A DNA stretch of 33,030 bases from NCBI GenBank assembly GCA_947630775.1, contig CANRIY010000003.1:1-33030 (forward strand), given 5' to 3'. Numbering within the stretch: position 1 is the first letter of the stretch; each line of letters starts with the position of its first letter. A program made the position numbers and the translations under genes. Positions 17,592 to 25,105 of this stretch are shown here, one piece after another. Source of the stretch: an uncultured Clostridia bacterium. GTDB lineage: Bacteria > Bacillota > Clostridia > Christensenellales > Borkfalkiaceae. Below the pieces are notes generated by a model. It was not told the DNA's origin, did not search any database, and saw only the letters and a program-made list of their open reading frames with translations.

Positions 17592-19631
17592 TTACCGTTT
17601 CAAACTCAGATAGATCATCAAAACGGCGATGTCGGCGGGGGAGACGCCGGAGATGCGCTCCGCCTGCCCGAGGTTCACGGGACGGATCTTATCGAGCTTC
17701 TCCCGCGCCTCCAACCGCAACCCTCCGATCGAAAAATAGTCGATGTCGGGGGGCAGGGGCTTTGACTCCATGCGCCGCGCCTTGTCCGCTTCGAGCGCCG
17801 CACGGCGGAGATACCCCTCGTATTTGAGCTCTGTCTCACAGCTCAGAAGAATGTCGCGCGGCACGTCCCCGAAGAGAGAGAACGCCTCCGCGATCTCGTC
17901 GATCGGGATCCCGCGGCGGATGAGGTCCGCAAAGGTGACGCCCGCGGAGAGGGGCGGATCGCCGTGTTTTTGCACTACCATGTCCGCGATCCCATGTTCG
18001 GCGCGGGAATTCAGGGTATCCATGACCGAATCGCGTAATTTTTTGCGCTCGAGGTATACCATGTACCGCTCTTCCGTCACGAGACCGCACCCATGTCCGC
18101 GTTCCGTGAGCCGAAGATCGGCGTTATCCTGCCGCAAAAACAGGCGGAACTCCGCACGGGACGTCATCATGCGGTAGGGCTCTTCGGTGCCCTTCGTCAC
18201 GAGGTCGTCGATGAGGACGCCAATGTACGCTTCATCCCTGCCGAGGACGAGCGGGGGAAGACCGCGGAGTTTGAGCGAAGCGTTCAGCCCCGCCATCAGC
18301 CCCTGCGCCGCCGCTTCCTCGTAGCCGCTCGTGCCGTTGATCTGCCCTGCCGTGTAGAGCCCCCCGACGCGCTTATATTCGAGGGTGGGAAGAAGATCAA
18401 GGGTGTCGATGCAGTCGTATTCGATGGCGTAGGCGTAGCGGACGATCTCGCACCGCTCGAGCCCCTTCACCGTACGGTACATCTCCTTTTGCAGGTCGTG
18501 GGGGAGGGACGTGGAGAGCCCCTGCACATAGACTTCCGTCGTGTCCGCCCCCTCGGGCTCCAAAAAGATCTGGTGCCGCGGTTTTTCGGAGAAACGGACG
18601 ACTTTCGTCTCGATCGACGGGCAGTAGCGCGGCCCCGTCGAGGAGATCGTCCCGTTATAGAGGGGAGCGCGGCCGAGATTTTCGAGGATCAGCCCGTGCG
18701 TTTCCCCGTTCGTCCAGCCGAGAAGGCAGGGGATCTGCTTTTCGGGCACGGTTTGGTTCAAAAAGGAGAAGGGATAGGTCTGTTCGCCCGGTTGAAGATC
18801 GAACGCGGCGGGGTCGACCGTTCTCCCTTCGAGGCGGGCGGGGGTGCCCGTCTTGAAACGGCGCACGCGGAAGCCTAAATCGATGAGGTTTTGCGTGAGG
18901 GCGGTCGCGCGGGAGAAGCCGTTCGGGCCGCTCTCGGAGATCACTTCGCCCGTGATCGTCCGCGCGTTGAGGTACACGCCCGTCGCAACAACGACCGCGC
19001 GGCAGGAAAATACGCCGCCGTAGGTCGTCCTCACCCCGACGACGTGACGGCCCACCCCCCTACCCCCCTCCGAGGAGGGGGCAAAAAGGGCGTCCCCTTG
19101 GCTCCCCCTTGAGGTCACGTCTCCTCGGCTCCCCCTTGAGGGCGCGTCTCCTTGGCTCCCCCTTGAGGTCACGTCTCCCTGGCTCCCCCTTGAGGGGGAG
19201 CTGTCACCGCAGGTGACTGAGGGGGTGTCCTCTTCCACCAAGATCTCCGCCGCTTCGCCCTGCACGATCCGAAGATTTTCGGTGTGCTCCAAAACCCGCT
19301 TCATCTCGGTGTGATACTTGTTTTTATCCACCTGCGCGCGGAGAGATTGCACGGCCGCGCCCTTGCCCTCGTTGAGCATGCGGTATTGCAGGGCACAGCG
19401 GTCGGCATTGAGGCCCATTTCCCCGCCCAGCGCGTCGATCTCACGCACCAAATGCCCCTTCGCCGTACCGCCGACGGAGGGGTTGCAGGGCATAAAGCCG
19501 ATCGAATCGGGATTTAAGGTGAGCATGACGGTTTTGAGACCGGTTCGGGCCAAGGCGAGCGCGGCTTCGCAGCCCGCATGTCCCGCCCCGATGACGACGG
19601 CGTCACAGCTCCCTTCGGAAAAAGTTTGCAT
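17592..19631 (-). CDS. mnmG: tRNA uridine-5-carboxymethylaminomethyl modification enzyme MnmG (GidA)
   Basis: MnmG, an FAD protein working with MnmE, modifies the wobble uridine U34 of several tRNAs. Family motifs seen: [15 protein letters not shown] (12-26, FAD binding), [39 protein letters not shown] and the C-terminal [15 protein letters not shown]. The ATG at 19631 gives the normal N-terminus; a GTG at 19703 would add 24 residues from repeat DNA. No clear Shine-Dalgarno precedes the ATG. The protein is 679 residues against about 620-630 for the family. The excess is a Ser/Arg/Gly-rich stretch (about 134-194) encoded by a repeat element (19049-19232), read in frame with no stop. MnmE is not in the window. 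Confidence 0.95.
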   Translation of the reverse strand: MQTFSEGSCDAVVIGAGHAGCEAALALARTGLKTVMLTLNPDSIGFMPCNPSVGGTAKGHLVREIDALGGEMGLNADRCALQYRMLNEGKGAAVQSLRAQVDKNKYHTEMKRVLEHTENLRIVQGEAAEILVEEDTPSVTCGDSSPSRGSQGDVTSRGSQGDAPSRGSRGDVTSRGSQGDALFAPSSEGGRGVGRHVVGVRTTYGGVFSCRAVVVATGVYLNARTITGEVISESGPNGFSRATALTQNLIDLGFRVRRFKTGTPARLEGRTVDPAAFDLQPGEQTYPFSFLNQTVPEKQIPCLLGWTNGETHGLILENLGRAPLYNGTISSTGPRYCPSIETKVVRFSEKPRHQIFLEPEGADTTEVYVQGLSTSLPHDLQKEMYRTVKGLERCEIVRYAYAIEYDCIDTLDLLPTLEYKRVGGLYTAGQINGTSGYEEAAAQGLMAGLNASLKLRGLPPLVLGRDEAYIGVLIDDLVTKGTEEPYRMMTSRAEFRLFLRQDNADLRLTERGHGCGLVTEERYMVYLERKKLRDSVMDTLNSRAEHGIADMVVQKHGDPPLSAGVTFADLIRRGIPIDEIAEAFSLFGDVPRDILLSCETELKYEGYLRRAALEADKARRMESKPLPPDIDYFSIGGLRLEAREKLDKIRPVNLGQAERISGVSPADIAVLMIYLSLKR
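19049..19232 (-). repeat. Repeat element inserted in frame inside mnmG, with four 27-bp tandem copies
   Basis: Within mnmG, GGCTCCCCCTTGAG starts at 19100, 19127, 19154 and 19181, an exact 27-bp period, giving nine-residue repeats such as [18 protein letters not shown] and SRGSQGDAP. The flanks also match repeats that are intergenic elsewhere: GGGGAGCTGTCACCGCAGGT (19197 on) matches 32847 on, and CCCACCCCCCTACCCCC (19050 on) resembles the reverse complement of the repeats at 32600-32742. In normal MnmG the sequence passes from a region like AEILVEE straight to GRxVGVRT. The element appears to sit in that loop. Confidence 0.88.
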
Positions 19632-20097
19632 AATCTTGATGTTTGGTGTGAATTTGGTAGCCCCTTGCTTCCCCTTGTAGGGGAAGTACCCGCGCAGCCC
19701 CACCTCTTGCCTCCCCTTGTAGGGGAAGTACCCGCGCAGCGGGGGATAGGGTTTTCGAAAACTCGGCGAGAGGAAACCCCTCAGTCACGCAAGGACGCGT
19801 GACAGCTCCCCTACGAGGGGAGCCAAGTGGAGTGGACTCCGTACTTCGGGACTTACGATTCGGACTTCGTATAACTCACTGTCTCAGGATGACGCCGCAT
19901 TGCCCCCCACCGCCGCCTGCGGCGGAGCCTCCCCCCAGAGGGGCGAGGGCAAGGTGCCCTTCGTTCTAAATAACGGCGCGTGGCGGGGTCTCCCTGCCTA
20001 AGCGCACCCTATTTGGTACCCTACGGGAACCTTAATGTCGTGTGAAACAGAATAGTGGCGGCCGAATCGTTTTTACAAGGCAAAAGTCTTAACCCCT
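19632..20097. repeat. Repeat-rich intergenic region between mnmG and dnaA
   Basis: No gene is supported in this ~470-nt stretch. A 35-bp unit containing TCCCCTTGTAGGGGAAGTAC and ending CCCGCGCAGC occurs twice (19664-19698 and 19706-19740). 19778-19824 holds CCCCTCAGTCACG...CGTGACAGCTCCCC and a CTCCCCTACGAGGGGAG palindrome, and 19910-19940 holds CCGCCGCCTGCGGCGG. I looked for DnaA boxes (TTATCCACA or its complement) because of the neighbours and saw none, so this does not look like a replication origin. Confidence 0.6.
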
Positions 20098-20155
20098 CGC
20101 TCGTATTTCTTTTGAGCGCGCGCCGACAAGGCGCAAGCTCAAAAGAAATCGAGCG
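20098..20155 (-). terminator. Long imperfect hairpin just downstream of dnaA
   Basis: Arms CGCTCG-TA-TTTCTTTTGAGC (20098-20117) and GCTCAAAAGAAA-T-CGAGCG (20137-20155) pair almost fully around a GGCGC/GCGCC inner stem. The hairpin starts 4 nt beyond the dnaA stop. It can act as a transcript end for dnaA, though the T-rich part lies inside the stem. The first 17 nt match the sequence following the GH16 gene at 10110, so it is also a member of a repeat family. Confidence 0.55.
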
Positions 20156-20159
20156 AAAC

Positions 20160-21497
20160 TTACTGTTTCAATACCGCGCTTTTGATGTCGTTCACGTCCT
20201 TGGCCATGGCGTCGCTCACCTTCATGAGGCTCGCCACCTTGTCGCGGGAGTAGATGACCGTCGCATGGTCCCTTCCGCCCATCTCTTTGCCGACGGAAAC
20301 GAGGGGCAGGGCGAGCATGTCGCACATGAGATAGGTGCAGATCTGCCTTGCGCGCACAAGTTCCGCCCGCTTGCTCTTGCCGAGGAGCTCCTGTTTTGTG
20401 ATCGAGAAGTGCGCACAGGTTGCTCTCACGATCGTATCGGGGGTGACGACGGCGTTTTCGTCGACGTTGATCGCCTCTTGCAGGGCGATCCCCGCAAGTT
20501 TTAAGGTGATGGGCTCCTCGTGGAGCTTGCTTGCAAAGATGACGGTGTTGAGTTTTCCCTCGAGCGTACGGACGTTGTTGTCCGAATTTTTTGCGAGGAA
20601 GGCGAGTACATCGTCGGGCACGACATACTTCTTTTCGAGCGCTTTCCGCTTTAAGATGGCGATCTTCGTCTCGAGGTCGGGCGGCTGGATATCCGCGATG
20701 AGCCCCCCTTCGAAACGGGTGCGGAGCCGCTCCTCGAGCGTCGTAAGCTCCTTTGCGGGGCAATCCGAGGAGATGACGATCTGCTTATTCTGTGAGGAAA
20801 GTTCGTTGAAGGTATGGAAGAAGGCCTCCTGCACGCCGTACTTTCCCGCCCAGAACTGGATGTCGTCGATGAGAAGGACGTCCACGTTGCGGTAGCGGTT
20901 GCGGAAGCGGAACTCCCTGCCCTCTCCCTTGCGGGCGAGGCTGTCGACAAATTCATTGAGGAATTTTTCGCTCGTCGTGTAGAGCACTTTCAAGGAAGGC
21001 TTCTTTTCGCGGATCTCATTCGCGATCGCCTGCATGAGGTGCGTCTTGCCGAGCCCCGTCCCGCCGTAAATATAGAGGGGATTGTACTCCCCGCCGGGGT
21101 TGTTTGCGACGGACTTTGCCGCGGCATAGACGAATTTGTTGGAGCTCCCCACGACGAAAGAGTCGAACGTATAGCGCGGGTCGAGCGCGACGGCATTGCC
21201 CGCGTCGGTGTCGGGAAGTTTGTCGATGGAGTACTCCTCGCTCCCGTCCACGATGAGGGCGACATCCGAGAGCCCGACGTCCGCCGAGGCGATCGCCTCA
21301 CGGAGCTGGGTGAGATGGTGGCGGGAGACGGTCGCCGCGACGAGTTCGTCCTCCGCCCGCAGCACGAGGGTGCCGCCCATGACGTCCACGGGTTCCAGCC
21401 CGCGGATGAACCGTTCATAAGAGAGCGGGTTGATGAGCCGCTCCGCACGCTCACGGATCTTGTCCCAAAGGAAATCGAACTGTGTTTTTTCTGACAT
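20160..21497 (-). CDS. dnaA: Chromosomal replication initiator DnaA
   Basis: DnaA binds the origin, opens the duplex and starts replication. The 445-residue protein has domain I (1-80, starting FDFLWDKIRE), a short linker, an AAA+ domain with Walker A GGTGLGKTH (145-153) and Walker B LLIDD (208-212) followed by IQFWAGK. The C-terminal DNA-binding domain carries the signature VGKEMGGRDHATVIYSRDK (402-420). Two usually conserved spots differ slightly (GGVG to GGTG, FLAGK to FWAGK), without expected loss of function. The ATG at 21497 has GAGGAT upstream. It is divergent from recF, and dnaN, normally next to dnaA, is absent; no DnaA-box cluster is seen nearby. Confidence 0.97.
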   Translation of the reverse strand: MSEKTQFDFLWDKIRERAERLINPLSYERFIRGLEPVDVMGGTLVLRAEDELVAATVSRHHLTQLREAIASADVGLSDVALIVDGSEEYSIDKLPDTDAGNAVALDPRYTFDSFVVGSSNKFVYAAAKSVANNPGGEYNPLYIYGGTGLGKTHLMQAIANEIREKKPSLKVLYTTSEKFLNEFVDSLARKGEGREFRFRNRYRNVDVLLIDDIQFWAGKYGVQEAFFHTFNELSSQNKQIVISSDCPAKELTTLEERLRTRFEGGLIADIQPPDLETKIAILKRKALEKKYVVPDDVLAFLAKNSDNNVRTLEGKLNTVIFASKLHEEPITLKLAGIALQEAINVDENAVVTPDTIVRATCAHFSITKQELLGKSKRAELVRARQICTYLMCDMLALPLVSVGKEMGGRDHATVIYSRDKVASLMKVSDAMAKDVNDIKSAVLKQ

Positions 21498-21537
21498 TTT
21501 ATCCTCACAAACGCTTTATGTTTTTTTCGGAATTTGG

Positions 21538-21580
21538 TATAATAAGCGGGAAGGGGCTACTCCCACGCATCCATTATAAT
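21538..21580. promoter_or_regulatory. Candidate divergent promoters between dnaA and recF
   Basis: Two TATAAT boxes lie in this 126-nt gap. TATAAT at 21538-21543 reads toward recF, with TTTATG 17 nt upstream as a weak -35. ATTATAAT at 21573-21580 is self-complementary. On the minus strand its TATAAT (21578-21573) could drive dnaA, with TTTCTT 17 nt upstream as a weak -35. If both are used as described, the two transcripts overlap by roughly 15 nt at their 5' ends. Confidence 0.5.
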
Positions 21581-21623
21581 ACAAAATTGCCCGAAAAGAA
21601 AGTGTTTTTGCGGTGAAATCGTC

Positions 21624-22703
21624 ATGCTCATCGAAAATTTGACTCTCCACAATTTCAGAAACTATGTGGACGAGACCTTCGCGCTCTGCGACGGGCTCAA
21701 TGTCCTCACGGGCAAGAACGCGCAGGGCAAGACGAACTGTGCGGAGGCGGTCTACTATCTTTGCACGGGATCTTCCCTCCGCATCCGCCACGACAGGCAG
21801 CTCATCCGCTACGGGCAGGAGTTCGCCCGCATCCGCGCGGCGCTCAAAAGCCGCTACGGTCGGGTGGAACTTCAGGCGGATATCTATGAGAACCGGCGCG
21901 AGCTCTTCGTCAACGGCAACAAAGTCGCAAGATCGGTGGATTTTCTCGGAAACATGAACGCCGTCTTTTTCTCCCCGGGAGAACTCCGCCTCGTGCAGGA
22001 CGGCCCCGACGAGAGGAGAAGGTTTTTGAACCTCTCCATTTCCCAGACCTCGCGGGAGTATTGCACGGCGCTTTTAAGATACCAAAAGATCCTCGACCAG
22101 CGCAACAATCTCTTAAAAGAGCATGATTTCGGGCTCATTTCGGACACATTGCCCGTCTGGGACGAACAGCTCGCCCTCTATGCGGCGCGGATCGTCGCGC
22201 GGCGGCGGGATTTCATGAAAAAACTCGCCCCCCTTGCGGCGGAAGCGCACAGCTTTCTTACGGACGGGGCGGAATCGCTCTCCTTCGGCGCGGACGGGGG
22301 AGAAGAGAGCGAGGAAGAGATCCGCGTCAGGCTCCTGCATGAATTTGCAAGTGCGCGGGAGCGGGACATGCGGCTCGGATTTACGTCCGTGGGGCCTCAC
22401 CGCGACGACATCAAGATCATGATCGGCGGGCGGGACGCGCGCGGCTTTTGCTCGCAGGGGCAGGCGCGGACGGCGGCGCTCTCCATGAAACTCGCAGAGC
22501 TCGAGATCTTCCGTTCTATCACGGGCGAACCGCCCATTCTCATCCTCGACGACGTGATGAGCGAGCTCGATCTCCCGCGGAGGAAAAAACTCCTGAGCCG
22601 CGTGGACGGCGTGCAGTGCATCCTCACATGCACCCATGCCGAGCGCGTGTTATACGGCACGGAATGCAATAAGATACGGATACAGGACGGGAAGATCGTA
22701 TGA
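21624..22703 (+). CDS. recF: DNA replication and repair protein RecF
   Basis: RecF is an SMC-like ATPase that helps RecOR load RecA at single-strand gaps. The 359-residue protein has the typical start LTLHNFRNY, Walker A GKNAQGKT (30-37), FFSPGELRLVQDGPDERRRFLN, the late motif VGPHRDD, an ABC signature SQGQAR (about 275-280) and Walker B ILILDDVMSELD (about 305-317). Length is normal. The ribosome site before the ATG at 21624 is poor (GCGGTGA, 7 nt away). Its stop overlaps the next start (ATGA), so translation is coupled to the PHP gene. Confidence 0.96.
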   Translation: MLIENLTLHNFRNYVDETFALCDGLNVLTGKNAQGKTNCAEAVYYLCTGSSLRIRHDRQLIRYGQEFARIRAALKSRYGRVELQADIYENRRELFVNGNKVARSVDFLGNMNAVFFSPGELRLVQDGPDERRRFLNLSISQTSREYCTALLRYQKILDQRNNLLKEHDFGLISDTLPVWDEQLALYAARIVARRRDFMKKLAPLAAEAHSFLTDGAESLSFGADGGEESEEEIRVRLLHEFASARERDMRLGFTSVGPHRDDIKIMIGGRDARGFCSQGQARTAALSMKLAELEIFRSITGEPPILILDDVMSELDLPRRKKLLSRVDGVQCILTCTHAERVLYGTECNKIRIQDGKIV

Positions 22704-23602
22704 AACTCAGGGCGGATCTGCATACCCATTCCTATTTTTCGGACGGGGCATTTGCGCCCGAAGCGCTCGTGTCCCGCGCGGCCGCCGCGGGGGTGGAGCT
22801 TCTGGCGCTCACCGACCACGACAACATGGCGGGCTGTGCCGAAGGGGCCGCCGCCGCAAAAGCGCTCGGCCTGAAATTCGTGCGCGGGATCGAGGTCTCG
22901 TCCTATCTCGGCGCGGCGAAGGTGCATGTTCTCGGCTACGGATGCGCGGAAAACGAAGCATATGTGCGCTTTTTGAAGGAGCGGCAGGAGGGCGCCCGCA
23001 TGCGTGCGGAGGATATCCTCTCAAAGGCGAACGAAGCGCTCTCGCTCGACGTGAGCATGGAGGAAGTCGATTCTTTCCGCGCTTCCAAAGATACTCCCGT
23101 GCACACCATGCACATCGTGCGGGCGTTTGCGGCGCGTCTAAATGCGGACGCGGGCGAGCTCTACCGCAAGGTTTTCGCGCCCGGCGGAAGGGGGTTCTCG
23201 GACATGGGCCGCCCATTACCCGTCGATGCGGTGAGGATCATTCACGAAATGGGCGGGATCGCCGTGCTCGCACACCCCGCACAGATCCTCCTTTTGCCCG
23301 AGGATATCTCCGCGCGCTTTTCCTCTCTTTCCGCAGAGGAAAGGGAAGACGTAAAGCGGACTTACGGCAATGCGCGGGAGCCGTTCATGGAAATGCTTGC
23401 CGCGGCGGGGCTGGATGGGATAGAATGCTATCACCCGACGCATACTGAAGAAGAGACGGAGCGCTTTCTGCGTTTTGCCCGAGAGCGGGATCTCCTCGTG
23501 ACGGGCGGCTCCGATTTCCACGACGACGGAAGCGGAAGAAAGATCGGTCACCCTCCCTTTTTCGCGGAGGAAAGACTGCTTGCGGCGCTCCGCCTCCTGT
23601 AA
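22700..23602 (+). CDS. PHP-domain phosphoesterase (TrpH / RNase AM-like family)
   Basis: These metal-dependent enzymes hydrolyse phosphoesters; characterised relatives act on 3',5'-nucleoside bisphosphates and short RNA 5' ends. The 300-residue protein has metal-binding motifs DLHTHSYFSDG (6-16), LTDHDN (37-42), RGIEVSS, VLAHPAQ, ECYHPTHTEEET and GGSDFH. This is the full PHP set, with an inserted helical region in the middle (about 85-165) as in TrpH-like proteins. Its start overlaps the recF stop by ATGA. The substrate in this organism is not shown by the sequence. Confidence 0.9.
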   Translation: MKLRADLHTHSYFSDGAFAPEALVSRAAAAGVELLALTDHDNMAGCAEGAAAAKALGLKFVRGIEVSSYLGAAKVHVLGYGCAENEAYVRFLKERQEGARMRAEDILSKANEALSLDVSMEEVDSFRASKDTPVHTMHIVRAFAARLNADAGELYRKVFAPGGRGFSDMGRPLPVDAVRIIHEMGGIAVLAHPAQILLLPEDISARFSSLSAEEREDVKRTYGNAREPFMEMLAAAGLDGIECYHPTHTEEETERFLRFARERDLLVTGGSDFHDDGSGRKIGHPPFFAEERLLAALRLL

Positions 23603-23609
23603 GGAGACG

Positions 23610-25010
23610 ATGAAAAAATTATTACGGCTTGAGATCGCGCTCCTCCTTGCGGGGTGCGCTTTTTTTACGGGCGGCTGGACGTTCGGCAAAGTCAGAAAGG
23701 GAGTTGTTGCGGACGGGGTCGCCGTCGGCGGGCTCACCTATGCCGAGGCGGCGGAGCGGGTTCGGAGAAGCTACCGCGACGAACCCTTTACCGTCCATAC
23801 GCCCGAGGGGGACGAACTGTTCGAAACGGAGTATGCGGATGACCTCGACGGGCTTCTCCGCGCCGCCAAAAAGGGTGAGGAAGTCCATGCCACGCGCAAG
23901 AGAGTCTGGGTGAATGCGGAGGAGGAGCTCGCTTCCCTCTGCGCCCGTCACAGTTTTGCGGCGGCGGAGGCCTCGCTCTCCTTTTCCGCGCGCGGCTTTT
24001 CGTATACAAGGGAAAAAGCGGGGCGGGCATGCGACCTTTCTGCGCTCCTTTGCGATGTGTTTGACGCCATGGAGCGGGGAGAAAACGAGGCGTCGCTCAC
24101 CGTGTTGCCCGTGCAGGCGGAAATTACGGAAGAAGACTTGCGTGCGCGTACCCGTCCGCTCGCTTCCTATACGACCTATTTCGACGCCTCGAACAGCCCG
24201 CGGGCGCACAATATCGCCCTCGCCGCAAGCCGCATTTCGGGGACGGTGATAGGCCCCGGGGAGGAGTTCTCCTTCAACGCCGCCGTGGGGAAGCGTACGC
24301 GGGAGAACGGCTTCGAAGAGGCGAACATCATCTCGGGCGGGGAATTTGTTTTGGGCGTAGGGGGCGGAGTGTGTCAGGCCAGCACGACGCTCATGAATGC
24401 GGCGCTTTTGTCGGGGCTCAAAGTGACGGAGAGCCGCCCGCACTCCCTCACGGTGGGCTATGTGCCCCCTTCGCGGGACGCAATGGTGTCGGAATATTCC
24501 GATCTGAAATTCGTCAATCCCTACCCCGAACCCGTCTACTGTTTGGGACTTGCGGGCGGGGGAAAGGTCCGCTTCACCTTTTACGGCCTGCCCGACGGCT
24601 GTCGCTACGAAGTGGAGAGCAAGGTGCTCCTCACTGCCGCTCCGCCCCCTGAAAAGATCGTCGAGGGGGAGGAGGACAGAGTGCTCCGTTCCCCCAAAGC
24701 GGGCGTGGCGAGCGAGAGCTATCTCCTCGTCTACCGCGGAAAGGTCCTTCTCCGCCGCACCCTTCTCCGCCGCGACACCTATGCCGTCGTGCAGGGGATC
24801 CGTCAGGTAAAGCCCACCGACGCACCCGAAGCGCCTTCTGACGGGACTTCTTCCGGCGACTCATCGAAAACACTTGACAGCCCCGCTCTTGCGGGATATA
24901 ATGTGAACAAATCGAATATTCTTTGGGGCGGAGTGAAAGTCTCCACCGGCAGTATAGTCTGCGAATCCCTTTGGGACCGAACGGGTGCAATTCCCGTACC
25001 GACGGTATAG
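23610..25010 (+). CDS. VanW-family exported protein whose 3' end runs through a promoter and riboswitch
   Basis: VanW proteins are extracytoplasmic proteins of unclear function, often linked to cell wall and glycopeptide response. The 466-residue product starts with a membrane or signal segment (about 5-25). A peptidoglycan-binding-like region (about 35-180) with GVAVGGLTYAEAAERV and the VanW domain (about 190-330) follow. The latter shows GEEFSFNAAVGKRTRENGF and GGGVCQASTTLMNAALLSGL (C255). A G5-like beta region (345-400) and a Ser/Thr/Asp-rich linker follow. From residue ~422 the frame is made of promoter and FMN-aptamer DNA, ending at TAG 25008-25010. The ATG at 23610 follows AAGGAG; an earlier in-frame start would lie inside the PHP gene. 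It is 7 nt from the PHP stop, so likely co-transcribed. Confidence 0.88.
   Translation: MKKLLRLEIALLLAGCAFFTGGWTFGKVRKGVVADGVAVGGLTYAEAAERVRRSYRDEPFTVHTPEGDELFETEYADDLDGLLRAAKKGEEVHATRKRVWVNAEEELASLCARHSFAAAEASLSFSARGFSYTREKAGRACDLSALLCDVFDAMERGENEASLTVLPVQAEITEEDLRARTRPLASYTTYFDASNSPRAHNIALAASRISGTVIGPGEEFSFNAAVGKRTRENGFEEANIISGGEFVLGVGGGVCQASTTLMNAALLSGLKVTESRPHSLTVGYVPPSRDAMVSEYSDLKFVNPYPEPVYCLGLAGGGKVRFTFYGLPDGCRYEVESKVLLTAAPPPEKIVEGEEDRVLRSPKAGVASESYLLVYRGKVLLRRTLLRRDTYAVVQGIRQVKPTDAPEAPSDGTSSGDSSKTLDSPALAGYNVNKSNILWGGVKVSTGSIVCESLWDRTGAIPVPTV
24874..24902 (+). promoter_or_regulatory. Consensus promoter for the FMN riboswitch-ribU transcript
   Basis: TTGACA (24874-24879), 17-nt spacer and TATAAT (24897-24902). 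The spacer contains an inverted repeat CCCGC/GCGGG. The promoter lies wholly inside the reading frame of the VanW gene. Confidence 0.92.
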
Positions 25011-25031
25011 TCCGGATGAGAAAAGAAACGC
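24914..25031 (+). promoter_or_regulatory. FMN riboswitch (RFN element) controlling ribU
   Basis: The aptamer shows the conserved FMN core: GGGGCGGAGTGAAAGTCTCC then ACCGGCAGTATAGTCTGCGA, a variable arm, ACGGGTGCAATTCCCGT, ACCGACGGTATAGTCCGGAT and the closing GAGAAAAGAA. The closing part pairs with TTCTTT near 24919 to form P1. It is followed by an intrinsic terminator (25041-25066) and then ribU, so FMN binding is expected to favour termination. I could not find a convincing antiterminator by eye. Limits are approximate. Confidence 0.95.
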
Positions 25032-25040
25032 GTATTTGCG

Positions 25041-25066
25041 CGCCCCGCTTTTTGCGGGGCGTTTTT
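25041..25066 (+). terminator. Riboswitch-controlled terminator ahead of ribU
   Basis: Stem CGCCCCGC (25041-25048) / GCGGGGCG (25054-25061), loop TTTTT, then TTTTT (25062-25066). Its position between aptamer and ribU makes it the expected expression platform. Confidence 0.92.
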
Positions 25067-25105
25067 CAAAGAATATCCGAAAAAATTTTTTTCAGAGGTG
25101 TTCTT

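Noticed and set aside
19632-20159. Replication origin between mnmG and dnaA
   Set aside because: No DnaA boxes or AT-rich unwinding stretch are seen; the region is made of GC-rich palindromic repeats.
21499-21507. DnaA-box-like TTATCCTCA next to dnaA
   Set aside because: It is one mismatch from the box, single, and is simply the complement of the dnaA ribosome-binding site GAGGAT.
24923-25105. N-terminal extension of RibU from an upstream in-frame start
   Set aside because: That stretch is the FMN aptamer and terminator. The ATG at 25106 has its own ribosome site and gives the normal N-terminus.
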